Below, piece by piece: positions 39,701 through 52,689 of a stretch of DNA of 64,000 bases (position 1 is its first letter; each line of letters begins with the position of its first letter). The notes beneath the pieces are model-generated. The model was given only the letters and a program-made list of their open reading frames with translations. It was not told where the DNA came from and ran no database searches. Source of the DNA: Glandiceps talaboti (taxonomy: Eukaryota; Hemichordata; Enteropneusta; Spengelidae). A program made the translations under genes and the position numbers. The stretch covers positions 1,707,187 through 1,771,186 of the forward strand of contig NC_135557.1 in NCBI RefSeq assembly GCF_964340395.1. Direction: 5' to 3'.

Positions 39701-40570
39701 GGAGTCTATAAGACTACATATACTAAATGTATACAAGAGGAGTCTATAAGACTACATATACTAAATATATACAAGAGGAGTCTATAAGACTACATATACT
39801 AAATGTATACAAGAGGAGTCTATAAGACTGTATACTAAATGTATACAAGAGGAGTCTATAAGACTATGTATACTAAATGTATACAAGAGGAGTCTATAAG
39901 ACTACGTATACTAAATGTATACAAGAGGAGTCTATAAGACTATGTATACTAAATGTATACAAGAGGAGTCTATAAGACTGTATACTAAATGTATACAAGA
40001 GGAGTCTATAAGACTATGTATACTAAATGTATACAAGAGGAGTCTATAAGACTATGTATACTAAATATATACAAGAGGAGTCTATAAGACTACATATACT
40101 AAATGTATACAAGAGGAGTCTATAAGACTGTATACTAAATGTATACAAGAGGAGTCTATAAGACTATGTATACTAAATGTATACAAGAGGAGTCTATAAG
40201 ACTACATATACTAAATGTATACAAGAGGAGTCTATAAGACTACATATACTAAATATATACAAGAGGAGTCTATAAGACTACATATACTAAATATATACAA
40301 GAGGAGTCTATAAGACTACATATACTAAATGTATACAAGAGGAGTCTATAAGACTACATATACTAAATATATACAAGAGGAGTCTATAAGACTACATATA
40401 CTAAATGTATACAAGAGGAGTCTATAAGACTACATATACTAAATGTATACAAGAGGAGTCTATAAGACTACATATACTAAATGTATACAAGAGGAGTCTA
40501 TAAGACTACATATACTAAATGTATACAAGAGGAGTCTATAAGACTATGTATACTAAATGTATGTATTAGG
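36742..40570. repeat. 38-bp minisatellite, about 100 copies
   Basis: The unit contains AAGACTATGTATACTAAATG, TATACAAGAG and GAGTCTAT, with CATATA/TGTATA/CGTATA and GTATAC/ATATAC variants and some 36-bp units. AGACT and AGTCT form an outer dyad and GTATAC motifs an inner one. It ends about 65 bp before exon 4. Confidence 0.97.
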
Positions 40571-40635
40571 AGTAGAAAAGTTTTATGTGACTAAATTATT
40601 CAAGTTTTGCAATGTTTTGCTTTTTATATCTACAG

Positions 40636-40863
40636 GATTGTTCTGAAAAAGAAGGTGTGTTAAAAATTGAAAATAATCAGATAATTAACCTGACAGATAA
40701 ATTCCCTTGGTCTGGATGTGCTAAGAAAAACATACAACAAGATGACGAATTGTATGAGTACTCTGACAATGGTGAAATTTACGATTGTAAGGGAGGACGT
40801 AGTTTTAAATCTGTACGTGAACGATGGTGGTATATAGCTGTCAGTAACTGTCTAACAGACAAG
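40636..40863 (+). CDS. TMEM145-like: TMEM145-like exon 4: ectodomain core
   Basis: 76 codons, phase 0 in and out, acceptor tctacag, donor gtaagt at 40864. It has an N-glycosylation sequon in NQIINLT, four cysteines (DCSEK, SGCAK, DCKGG, SNCLT) likely to pair in the luminal domain, and the family signature RSFKSVRERWWYIAVSNC. The exon lies between a 38-bp array ending about 65 bp upstream and a 23-bp array that starts a few bases into the next intron. Confidence 0.93.
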
Positions 40864-40866
40864 GTA

Positions 40867-42423
40867 AGTTTTGTTAGTAAATAGTCCTGCACTCTTAGTA
40901 AATAGTCCTGCACTCTGTTAGTAAATAGTCCTGCACTCTGTTAGTGAATAGTCCTGCACTCTGTTAGTAAATAGTCCTGCACTCTGTTAGTAATAGTCCT
41001 GCACTCTTAGTAAATAGTCCTGCACTCTTAGTAAATAGTCCTGCACTCTGTTAGTAAATAGTCCTGCACTCTTAGTAAATAGTCCTGCACTCTGTTAGTA
41101 AATAGTCCTGCACTCTGTTAGTAAATAGTCCTGCACTCTGTTAGTAAATAGTCCTGCACTCTTAGTAAATAGTCCTGCACTCTGTTAGTAAATAGTCCTG
41201 CACTCTGTTAGTAAATAGTCCTGCACTCTGTTAGTAAATAGTCCTGCACTCAGTTAGTAAATAGTCCTGCACTCTGTTAGTAAATAGTCCTGCACTCTTA
41301 GTAAATAGTCCTTCACTCTGTTAGTAAATAGTCCTGCACTCTTAGTAAATAGTCCTGCACTCTGTTAGTAAATAGTCCTGTACTCAGTTAGTAAATAGTC
41401 CTGCACTCTGTTAGTAAATAGTCCTGCACTCTTAGTAAATAGTCCTGCACTCTGTTAGTAAATAGTCCTGCACTCTGTTAGTAAATAGTCCTGCACTCTG
41501 TTAGTAAATAGTCCTGCACTCTTAGTAAATAGTCCTGCACTCTGTTAGTAAATAGTCCTGCACTCTGTTAGTAAATAGTCCTGCACTCTGTTAGTAAATA
41601 GTCCTGCACTCAGTTAGTAAATAGTCCTGTACTCAGTTAGTAAATAGTCCTGCACTCTGTTAGTAAATAGTCCTGCACTCTGTTAGTAAATAGTCCTGCA
41701 CTCTGTTAGTGAATAGTCCTGCACTCTGTTAGTAAATAGTCCTGCACTCTGTTAGTAAATAGTCCTGCACTCTGTTAGTAAATAGTCCTGCACTCTGTTA
41801 GTAAATAGTCCTGCACTCTGTTAGTGAATAGTCCTGCACTCTGTTAGTAAATAGTCCTGCACTCTGTTAGTAAATAGTCCTGCACTCTGTTAGTGAATAG
41901 TCCTGCACTCTGTTAGTAAATAGTCCTGCACTCTGTTAGTAAATAGTCCTGCACTCTGTTAGTGAATAGTCCTGCACTCTGTTAGTAAATAGTCCTGCAC
42001 TCTGTTAGTAAATAGTCCTGCACTCTGTTAGTAAATAGTCCTGCACTCTGTTAGTAAATAGTCCTGCACTCTGTTAGTAAATAGTCCTGCACTCTGTTAG
42101 TAAATAGTCCTGCACTCTGTTAGTAAATAGTCCTGCACTCTGTTAGTAAATAGTCCTGCACTCTGTTAGTAAATAGTCCTGTACTCAGTTAGTAAATAGT
42201 CCTGCACTCTGTTAGTAATTAGTCCTGCACTCTGTTAGTAAATAGTCCTGCACTCTGTTAGTAAATAGTCCTGCACTCTGTTAGTAATAGTCCTGCACTC
42301 TCTTAGTAAATAGTCCTGCACTCTGTTAGTAAATAGTCCTGCACTCTGTTAGTAAATAGTCCTGCACTCTCTTAGTAAATAGTCCTGCACTCTCTTAGTA
42401 AATAGTCCTGCACTCTGTTAGTT
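40867..42423. repeat. 23-bp minisatellite starting at the exon 4 donor, about 67 copies
   Basis: The unit is AGTAAATAGTCCTGCACTCT plus GTT, with 21-bp variants lacking GT. The array begins a few bases into intron 4, right after the donor gtaagt. Each unit offers a GTAAAT that resembles a weak donor. Confidence 0.97.
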
Positions 42424-42529
42424 AATTGTTTGCTGATATGAGTTTAAAAGCTACTTGAGATGACTTAAGTTATGTCATTCAGTAGTTGTGTTAATCGTAA
42501 ATACAGGATTTGATGTCTGTCAAACTGAT

Positions 42530-44617
42530 GACACAGACACATGACATAGAACAACCAAACTAATGACATAGACACATGACATAGAACAACCAAACTAATG
42601 ACATAGACACATGGCATAAAACAACCAAACTAATGACATAGACACATGACATAGACACATGACATAGAACAACCAAACTAATGACATAGACACATGACAT
42701 AGAACAACCAAACTAATGACACAGACACATGACATAGAACAACCATACTAATGACATAGACACATGACATAGAACAACCATACTAATGACATAGACACAT
42801 GACATAGACACATGACATAGAACAACCAAACTAATGACACAGACACATGACATAGAACAACCATACTAATGACATAGACACATGACATAGAACAACCATA
42901 CTAATGACATAGACACATGACATAGACACATGACATAGAACTACCAAACTAATGACATAGACACATGGCATAAAACAACCAAACTAATGACATAGACACA
43001 TGACATAGAACAACCATACTAATGACATAGACACATGACATAGACACATGACATAGAACTACCAAACTAATGACACAGACACATGGCATAAAACAACCAA
43101 ACTAATGACATAGACACATGACATAGACACATGACATAGAACAACCAAACTAATGACATAGACACATGACATAGAACAACCAAACTAATGACATAGACAC
43201 ATGACATAGAAACAACCAAACTAATGACATGGACACATGACATAGACACATGACATAAAACAACCAAACTAATGACACAGACACATGGCATAGACACATG
43301 ACCAAGAACAACCAAACTAATGACATAGACACATGACATAGAACAACCAAACTAATGACATAGACACATGACATAGAACAACCAAACTAATGACATAGAC
43401 ACATGACATAGAAACAACCAAACTAATGACATAGACACATGGCATAGAACAACCAAACTAATGACATAGACACATGACATAGAACAACCAAACTGATGAC
43501 ATAGACACATGACATAGAACAACCAAACTAATGACATAGACACATGACATAGAAACAACCAAACTAATGACATAGACACATGGCATAGAACAACCAAACT
43601 AATGACATAGACACATGACATAGAACAACCAAACTAATGACATAGACACATGACATAGAACAACCAAACTAATGACATAGACACATGACATAGAACAACC
43701 AAACTAATGACATAGACACATGACATAGAAACAACCAAACTAATGACATAGACACATGGCATAGAACAACCAAACTAATGACATAGACACATGACATAGA
43801 ACAACCAAACTGATGACATAGACACATGACATAGAACAACCAAACTAATGACATAGACACATGGCATAAAACAACCAAACTAATGACATAGACACATGAC
43901 ATAGAACAACCATACTAATGACATAGACACATGACATAGACACATGACATAGAACTACCAAACTAATGACACAGACACATGGCATAAAACAACCAAACTA
44001 ATGACATAGACACATGACATAGACACATGACATAGAACAACCAAACTAATGACATAGACACATGACATAGAACAACCAAACTAATGACATAGACACATGA
44101 CATAGACACATGACATAGAACAACCCAACTAATGACATAGACACATGACATAGAACAACCAAACTAATGACATAGACACATGACATAGAACAACCAAACT
44201 AATGACATAGACGCATGACATAGAACAACCATACTAATGACATAGACACATGACATAGACACATGACATAGAACAACCCAACTAATGACATAGACACATG
44301 ACATAGAACAACCAAACTAATGACATAGACACTTGACATAGAACAACCAAACTAATGACATAGACACATGGCAGAAAACAACCAAACTAATGACATAGAC
44401 ACATGACATAGAACAACCAAACTAATGACATTGACACATGGCATAGACACATGACAAAGAACAACCAAACTAATGACATAGACACATGACAAAGAACAAC
44501 CAAACTAATGACATAGACACATGACATAAAACAACCAAACTAATGACATAGACACATGACAAAGAACAACCAAACTAATGACATAGACACTTGACATAGA
44601 ACAACCATACCAGCAGA
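42530..44617. repeat. 35-bp minisatellite, about 58 copies
   Basis: The unit contains AATGACATAGACACATGACA plus TAGAACAACCAAACT, with copies extended by 14 bp (extra ACACATGACATAG). It ends about 115 bp before exon 5a. Each unit contains ACTAATGAC, similar to a branch-point sequence. Minus-strand frames (MSLVWLFYVMCLCH cycles) are repeat artefacts. Confidence 0.97.
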
Positions 44618-44732
44618 CATATTCAGAACTGTCTTTTTAAATCAGAAAGGAAGTTGGTCTGCAAAGTATGTGTGATTTTTTGTTTCACTGTTGTCTTTTC
44701 TTGCTTTGTTGATGTCATTGTTCACCTTTCAG

Positions 44733-44814
44733 CCAAACATGGTAATCCGTTACTGGTTAAGACTGACAAATGGTGAAAGTTACTGGTATCAGCATTATTC
44801 TGCTGATGAATTCT
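44733..44814 (+). CDS. TMEM145-like: TMEM145-like exon 5a (alternative)
   Basis: 82 nt: 27 codons plus one base, phase 0 in and phase 1 out. The acceptor has a good pyrimidine tract (ttcacctttcag) and the donor is gtaagt. It encodes PNMVIRYWLRL then TNGESYWYQHYSADEF, the membrane-proximal end of the luminal domain. It aligns with exon 5b at about 12 of 26 residues, sharing LTNGE, YW and DEF. Including both 5a and 5b breaks the frame, so they are read as mutually exclusive. Which one is constitutive cannot be told from DNA. Confidence 0.85.
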
Positions 44815-45152
44815 GTAAGTGGTCAAAAACTGACACAAAGGTGGAAACAAATTGTATCTAAAAATCCAGCCAAGTCTTAACTTTCATTTTGTTAAGAAGA
44901 ACTTATGAAAAAAATATATGTATTTGCATTTAAATTTGACATCATCTTCTATAGGAATCTGATGTAGAAGTTTAATAATAAACCACCTGTTTTTGTAAAA
45001 ATTGATATATGTTCCCCTAGCTAAATGTAATTAAGTCTTGGCTGGTTATTGAGACTCCTTAGGAGAATGTTTTCCGTGGTCAAGCGTATTGAAATATATG
45101 CATATTGTGTGTCTCAAAACTTGATAATTTGTATATTTTCTGTAACCTACAG

Positions 45153-45231
45153 GGTCTTATTCTACGCCACGACATGAGCCTCACTAATGGGGAAACTTAT
45201 TGGACTGAGCAATTTTCTTGTGATGAGTTTT
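45153..45231 (+). CDS. TMEM145-like: TMEM145-like exon 5b (alternative)
   Basis: 79 nt: 26 codons plus one base, phase 0 in and phase 1 out. Acceptor aacctacag, donor gtaagt. It encodes GLILRHDMSL then TNGETYWTEQFSCDEF. The intron separating it from 5a is only 338 bp. It has the same phases as 5a and is one codon shorter, so either exon can join exon 4 to exon 6. It carries a cysteine (SCDEF) that 5a lacks. Its opening GL.L looks slightly closer to the vertebrate family pattern than 5a does. Confidence 0.85.
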
Positions 45232-45334
45232 GTAAGTTCTAATCTAACTAACCAACCTGTCCTTCTGGCTGTCATTGTTCTCTTTCCATCTGTCTTAAAG
45301 TTTAACATCAACTTCACTTTTGTCTCAGTCAATC

Positions 45335-48300
45335 TACATGTATCTCAGTCATTTTATCGTCGTCTCTCTATCTCAGTCATTTTATCATCGTCTCTATCTC
45401 AGTCATTTTATCATCGTCTCTCTATCTCAGTCATTTTATCATTGTCCCTCTATCTCAGTCATTTTATCATCGTCTCTCTATCTCAGTCATTTTATCATCT
45501 CTCTATCTCAGTCATTTTATCATCGTCTCTCTATCTCAGTCATTTTATCATCGTCTCTATCTCAGTCATTTTATTATCGTCTCTCTATCTCAGTCATTTT
45601 ATCATCGTCTCTCTATCTCAGTCATTTTATCATCTCTCTATCTCAGTCATTTTATCATCGTCTCTCTATCTCAGTCATTTTATCATTGTCCCTCTATCTC
45701 AGTCATTTTATCATCGTTTCTCTATCTCAGTCATTTTATCGTCGTTTCTCTATCTCAGTCATTTTATCGTCGTCTCTCTATCTCAGTCATTTTATCGTCT
45801 CTCTATCTCAATCATTTTATCGTCGTCTCTCTATCTCAGTCATTTTATTGTCGTCTCTCTATCTCAGTCATTTTATTGTCGTCTCTCTCAGTCATTTTAT
45901 CGTCGTCTCTCTATCTCAGTCATTTTATCATCTCTCTATCTCAGTCATTTTATTATCGTCTCTCTATCTCAGTCATTTTATCATCGTCTCTCTATCTCAG
46001 TCATTTTATTATCGTCTCTCTATCTCAGTCATTTTATCATCGTCTCTCTATCTCAGTCATTTTATCATCTCTCTATCTCAGTCATTTTATCATCGTCTCT
46101 CTATCTCAGTCATTTTATTATCGTCTCTCTATCTCAGTCATTTTATCATCGTCTCTCTATCTCAGTCATTTTATCATCGTCTCTATCTCAGTCATTTTAT
46201 TGTCATCTCTCTATCTCAGTCATTTTATTGTCATCTCTCTATCTCAGTCATTTTATCATCGTCTCTATCTCAGTCATTTTATTGTCGTCTCTCTATCTCA
46301 GTCATTTTATCATCGTCTCTCTATCTCAGTCATTTTATCATCGTCTCTATCTCAGTCATTTTATCATCGTCTCTCTATCTCAGTCATTTTATTGTCGTCT
46401 CTCTATCTTAGTCATTTTATTGTCGTCTCTCTATCTCAGTCATTTTATCATCGTCTCTCTATCTCAGTCATTTTATCATCGTCTCTCTATCTCAGTCATT
46501 TTATTGTCGTCTCTCTATCTCAGTCATTTTATTGTCGTCTCTCTATCTCAGTCATTTTATCATCGTCTCTCTATCTCAGTCATTTTATCATCGTCTCTAT
46601 CTCAGTCATTTTATTGTCATCTCTCTATCTCAGTCATTTTATTGTCGTCTCTCTATCTCAGTCATTTTATTGTCGTCTCTCTATCTCAGTCATTTTATCA
46701 TCGTCTCTCTATCTCAGTCATTTTATTGTCGTCTCTCTATCTCAGTCATTTTATCGTCGTCTCTCTATCTCAGTCATTTTATTGTCGTCTCTCTATCTCA
46801 GTCATTTTATCATCGTCTCTATCTCAGTCATTTTATCGTCGTCTCTCTATCTCAGTCATTTTATCATCTCTCTATCTCAGTCATTTTATCATCGTCTCTA
46901 TCTCAGTCATTTTATTGTCGTCTCTCTATCTCAGTCATTTTATCGTCGTCTCTCTATCTCAGTCATTTTATCATCGTCTCTCTATCTCAGTCATTTTATC
47001 ATCTCTCTATCTCAGTCATTTTATCGTCGTCTCTCTATCTCAGTCATTTTATCATCGTCTCTCTATCTCAGTCATTTTATCATCGTCTCTATCTCAGTCA
47101 TTTTATCATCGTCTCTCTATCTCAGACATTTTATCGTCGTCTCTATCTCAGTCATTTTATCATCGTCTCTCTATCTCAGTCATTTTATTGTCATCTCTCT
47201 ATCTCAGTCATTTTATCATCTCTCTATGTCAGTCATTTTATCATCGTCTCTCTATCTCAGTCATTTTATCGTCTCTCTATCTCAGTCATTTTATCGTCGT
47301 CTCTCTATCTCAGTCATTTTATTGTCGTCTCTCTATCTCAGTCATTTTATTGTCGTCTCTCTATCTCAGTCATTTTATTGTCGTCTCTATCTCAGTCATT
47401 TTATCATCGTCTCTCTATCTCAGTCATTTTATCATCGTCTCTATCTCAGTCATTTTATCGTCGTCTCTCTATCTCAGTCATTTTATCGTCGTCTCTCTAT
47501 CTCAGTCATTTTATTGTCGTCTCTCTATCTCAGTCATTTTATCATCGTCTCTATCTCAGTCATTTTACCGTCGTCTCTCTATCTCAGTCATTTTATCATC
47601 TCTCTATCTCAGTCATTTTATCATCGTCTCTATCTCAGTCATTTTATTGTCGTCTCTCTATCTCAGTCATTTTATCGTCGTCTCTCTATCTCAGTCATTT
47701 TATCATCGTCTCTCTATCTCAGTCATTTTATCATCTCTCTATCTCAGTCATTTTATCGTCGTCTCTCTATCTCAGTCATTTTATCATCGTCTCTCTATCT
47801 CAGTCATTTTATCGTCGTCTCTATCTCAGTCATTTTATCATCGTCTCTCTATCTCAGTCATTTTATTGTCATCTCTCTATCTCAGTCTTTTTATCATCTC
47901 TCTATGTCAGTCATTTTATCATCGTCTCTCTATCTCAGTCATTTTATCGTCTCTCTATCTCAGTCATTTTATCGTCGTCTCTCTATCTCAGTCATTTTAT
48001 CGTCGTCTCTCTATCTCAGTTATTTTATCATCGTCTCTATCTCAGTCATTTTATCATCGTCTCTATCTCAGTCATTTTATCATCGTCTCTATCTCAGTCA
48101 TTTTATCGTCTCTCTATCTCAGTCATTTTATCGTCTCTCTATCTCAGTTATTTTATCGTCGTCTCTCTATCTCAGTCATTTTATCGTCGTCTCTCTATCT
48201 CAGTCATTTTATTGTCTCTCTATCTCAGTCATTTTATCGTTTCTCTATCTCAGTCATTTTATCGTCTCTATCTCAGTCATTTTATCATCGTCTCTATCTC

Positions 48301-48635
48301 AGTCATTTTATCGTCTCTCTATCTGAGTCATTTTATCATCGTCTCTCTATCTCAGTCATTTTATTGTCGTCTCTATCTCAGTCATTTTATCATCGTCTCT
48401 ATCTCAGTCATTTTATTGTCGTCTCTATCTCAGTCATTTTATCATCGTCTCTCTATCTCAGTCATTTTATCATCGTCTCTATCTCAGTCATTTTATTGTC
48501 ATCTCTCTATCTCAGTCATTTTATCATCGTCTCTCTATCTCAGTCATTTTATCATCGTCTCTATCTCAGTCATTTTATCATCGTCTCTATCTCAGTCATT
48601 TTATTGTCGTCTCTCTATCTCAGTCACTTTCTCTC
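45335..48635. repeat. About 23-28-bp pyrimidine-rich minisatellite, about 125 copies
   Basis: The unit is TCTCTCTATCTCAGTCATTT plus TATCATCG, with CAT/CGT/TGT variants and shortened forms. All three + frames stay open for long stretches (up to 1,154 codons) because the 28-bp unit lacks stops; these are not proteins. A rare TATGTCAG variant at 47221 and 47899 shows a duplicated block of about 678 bp. Confidence 0.96.
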
Positions 48636-49064
48636 AGTCACTTCTTTTTAAAAGAGTCATTCTGAAATCTTCAAATTCACATCAATCTTTGCCTTAAAAG
48701 TATTAAATATTAACAATCCATTCATTCTTGAACCACAGGGTTAGACTTGTGTAAATGATAATTTTCTATCAATACTTAATTTTACCAACTGTATCATCAC
48801 TATGTCTCATTTTCTCACTACAGAACTTAGTCACAGTATGATATATGATAAAACCCCATTTGTTCACATGATATGCACATGATAGGCACATGATTGCTTT
48901 ACCATTGCTTTTGAACTGTCACATATTGTGAGAGTGATTGTCACATGACATGTCATTGAACATTACAACCCAAATTAAAAGTACAATCATGTATTCCATT
49001 TACATTTGACCATTGAAATCACCTACATTGTATAATATAAGTAACTTTATAAGACAAGTACATC
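48636..49064. other. Intron 5 unique sequence
   Basis: AT-rich spacer between two arrays with repeated CACATGATA-type words; nothing else recognised. Confidence 0.4.
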
Positions 49065-51560
49065 TCTCTTTCTAGCTGACAGTGTAACAGTACATCTCTC
49101 TTCTTAGCTGACAGTGTAAGAGTACATCTCTCTTCCTAGCTGACAGTGTAACAGTACATCTCTCTTCTTAGCTGACATTGTAACAGTACATCTCTCTTCC
49201 TAGCTGACATTGTAACAGTACATCTCTCTTCCTAGCTGACAGTTTAACAGTACATCTCTCTTCCTAGCTGACAGTGTAACAGTACATCTCTCTTCTTAGC
49301 TGACATTGTAACAGTACATCTCTCTTCCTAGCTGACAGTGTAACAGTACATCTCTCTTCCTAGCTGACAGTGTAACAGTACATCTCTCTTCTTAGCTGAC
49401 ATTGTAACAGTACATCTCTTCCGAGCTGACAGTGTAACAGTACATCTCTCTTCCTAGCTGACAGTGTAACAGTACATCTCTCTTTCTAGCTGACAGTGTA
49501 ACAGTACATCTCTCTTCCTAGCTGACAGTGTAACAGTACATCTCTCTTTCTAGCTGACAGTGTAACAGTACATCTCTCTTCTTAGCTGACATTGTAACAG
49601 TACATCTCTCTTCCTAGCTGACAGTGTAACAGTACATCTCTCTTTCTAGCTGACAGTGTAACAGTACATCTCTCTTCTTAGCTGACATTGTAACAGTACA
49701 TCTCTCTTCCTAGCTGACAGTGTAACAGTACATCTCTCTTTCTAGCTGACAGTGTAACAGTACATCTCTCTTCTTAGCTGACATTGTAACAGTACATCTC
49801 TCTTCCTAGCTGACAGTGTAACAGTACATCTCTCTTTCTAGCTGACAGTGTAACAGTACATCTCTCTTTCTAGCTGACAGTGTAACAGTACATCTCTCTT
49901 CCTAGCTGACAGTGTAACAGTACATCTCTCTTTCTAGCTGACAGTGTAACAGTACATCTCTCTTTCTAGCTGACAGTGTAACAGTACATCTCTCTTCTTA
50001 GCTGACATTGTAACAGTACATCTCTCTTCTTAGCTGACATTGTAACAGTACATCTCTCTTTCTAGCTGACAGTGTAACAGTACATCTCTCTTTCTAGCTG
50101 ACAGTGTAACAGTACATCTCTCTTCTTAGCTGACATTGTAACAGTACATCTCTCTTCCTAGCTGACAGTGTAACAGTACATCTCTCTTTCTAGCTGACAG
50201 TGTAACAGTACATCTCTCTTTCTAGCTGACAGTGTAACAGTACATCTCTCTTCTTAGCTGACATTGTAACAGTACATCTCTCTTTCTAGCTGACAGTGTA
50301 ACAGTACATCTCTCTTTCTAGCTGACAGTGTAACAGTACATCTCTCTTCTTAGCTGACATTGTAACAGTACATCTCTCTTCCTAGCTGACAGTGTAACAG
50401 TACATCTCTCTTCTTAGCTGACATTGTAACAGTACATCTCTTCCGAGCTGACAGTGTAACAGTACATCTCTCTTCCTAGCTGACAGTGTAACAGTACATC
50501 TCTCTTCTTAGCTGACATTGTAACAGTACATCTCTCTTCCTAGCTGACAGTGTAACAGTACATCTCTCTTTCTAGCTGACAGTGTAACAGTACATCTCTC
50601 TTCTTAGTTGACAGTGTAACAGTACATCTCTCTTCCTAGCTGACAGTGTAACAGTACATCTCTCTTTCTAGCTGACATTGTAACAGTACATCTCTCTTTC
50701 TAGCTGACAGTGTAAGAGTACATCTCTCTTCTTAGCTGACAGTGTAACAGTACATCTCTCTTTCTAGCTGACATTGTAACAGTACATCTCTCTTCCTAGC
50801 TGACAGTGTAACAGTACATCTCTCTTCTTAGCTGACAGTGTAACAGTACATCTCTCTTCCTAGCTGACAGTGTAACAGTACATCTCTCTTTCTAGCTGAC
50901 AGTGTAACAGTACATCTCTCTTCTTAGCTGACAGTGTAACAGTACATCTCTCTTCCTAGCTGACAGTGTAACAGTACATCTCTCTTCCTAGCTGACAGTG
51001 TAACAGTACATCTCTCTTCTTAGCTGACAGTGTAACAGTGCATCTCTCTTCCTAGCTGACATTGTAACAGTACATCTCTCTTCCTAGCTGACAGTGTAAC
51101 AGTACATCTCTCTTCTTAGCTGACATTGTAACAGTACATCTCTCTTTTTAGCTGACAGTTTAACAGTACATCTCTCTTTCTAGCTGACATTGTAACAGTA
51201 CATCTCTCTTCTTAGCTGACATTGTAACAGTACATCTCTCTTTTTAGCTGACAGTTTAACAGTACATCTCTCTTTCTAGCTGACATTGTAACAGTACATC
51301 TCTCTTCTTAGCTGACATTGTAACAGTGCATCTCTCTTCCTAGCTGACAGTTTAACAGTACATCTCTCTTTCTAGCTGACATTGTAACAGTACATCTCTC
51401 TTCTTAGCTGACATTGTAACAGTGCATCTCTCTTCCTAGCTGACAGTTTAACAGTACATCTCTCTTTCTAGCTGACAGTGTAACAGTACATTTCTCTTCT
51501 TAGCTGACATTGTAACAGTACATCTCTCTTTTTAGCTGACAGTGTAAGAGTGCATCTCCA
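49065..51560. repeat. 32-bp minisatellite resembling 3' splice sites, about 78 copies
   Basis: The unit is CTGACAGTGTAACAGTACAT plus CTCTCTTTCTAG (also CTTCCTAG and CTTCTTAG). In gene orientation each unit has a branch-point-like TGTAAC or CTGAC, a pyrimidine tract and a YAG. Period 32 bp checked at 49081-49113. Confidence 0.97.
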
Positions 51561-51734
51561 TAAATATGTTTTCTAATTTAAATTTGTGAACTTCTTCTAA
51601 AAGTGTATGTATGTATATATTCATGATTATGGCAAATTCTTGAATGAATTGTTAATACATGTGTATTGGTGTTAGCTGGTAAGCGAAGGAACGATCTATG
51701 GATATTTTTGATAAGTTACAGAAGTTACATAACA

Positions 51735-52204
51735 TTACATTACATTACATTACACCACATTACATCACATCACATTACATTGCATCACATTACATTACAC
51801 CACATTACATTACATTACATCACATTACATTGCATCACATTACATTGCATCACATCACATTACATCACACCACATTACATTACATCACATTACATCACAT
51901 TACATTACATCACATTACATCATATTACATCACATCACATTACATCACATCATGTTACATTGTTTTGCATCACATTACATCACATTACATTACATTGCAT
52001 CGCATTGCATTACATCACATTACATTGCATTGCTACATTACTTTACTATATTACATCACATTACATCATATCACGTTACATCACATCACATCACATTACA
52101 TCATATTATTTACTATATTACATTACATCCCATCCCATTACATTACATTACATTGCATCACATCACATCACATCACATCACATCACATCACATCACATCA
52201 CATA
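51735..52204. repeat. Pentamer repeat (CATTA/CATCA)n
   Basis: Interspersed ATTAC and ATCAC pentamers over about 470 bp with small interruptions, ending in pure (CACAT)n. Frames of about 180 codons (HITLHYITSH) are artefacts. Confidence 0.95.
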
Positions 52205-52263
52205 CAACTAAGGATATTTTCCCTGACTATGTTCAACATTAAGAATATTATAATTCTTCAAAA

Positions 52264-52599
52264 TTAGCATAGCCTGTACAACAGCATACAGTTTATATTT
52301 CTCAATAAATTATCTCTGATGTTCAACATATTGAAGAGGTGTAAGTTTAACAATCTTGGAGTTTGCAATTCTATTGAATAGGTGTACTTCTCAACAAGTT
52401 CTTTCCATTTATTAGCAGTGTTATAAAAACCAGACATATTATCCAATAATAATAATTTGATGTCATATGTTACTGACAGATATTCTTCAAGAAATACTAA
52501 GTTGTCTTGTGATATTTCTTCTATTACTTTGTTGGAGTGTCTATTTATGCTGTGAGTAGTAATGTCAATACTACACTTATTGTCAATGCCATCTGACAA
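52264..52599 (-). CDS. Hypothetical 111-codon ORF in intron 5
   Basis: Opens MSDGIDNKCSIDITTHSINR and has non-repetitive, protein-like composition (e.g. NKWKELVEKYTYSIELQ, RLLNLHLFNMLNIRDNLL). No homology is recognised. It is antisense to the host gene, has no visible promoter or splice context, and could be a transposon fragment or chance. Confidence 0.2.
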   Translation of the reverse strand: MSDGIDNKCSIDITTHSINRHSNKVIEEISQDNLVFLEEYLSVTYDIKLLLLDNMSGFYNTANKWKELVEKYTYSIELQTPRLLNLHLFNMLNIRDNLLRNINCMLLYRLC

Positions 52600-52689
52600 A
52601 AATCACCTCAAAATGATCAAGTACTTATATCAGTGCTTTAAACAGATCATTCATACACAAAGAGAACAAGGCGCTATTTAAGTTGTTAT

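Noticed and set aside
45187-48697. Open frames of 721-1,154 codons, LSQSFYHR-type repeats
   Set aside because: They come from a stop-free 28-bp unit read in all three frames. The longest begins by overlapping exon 5b in a different frame from the gene. No codon bias or domain supports a protein.
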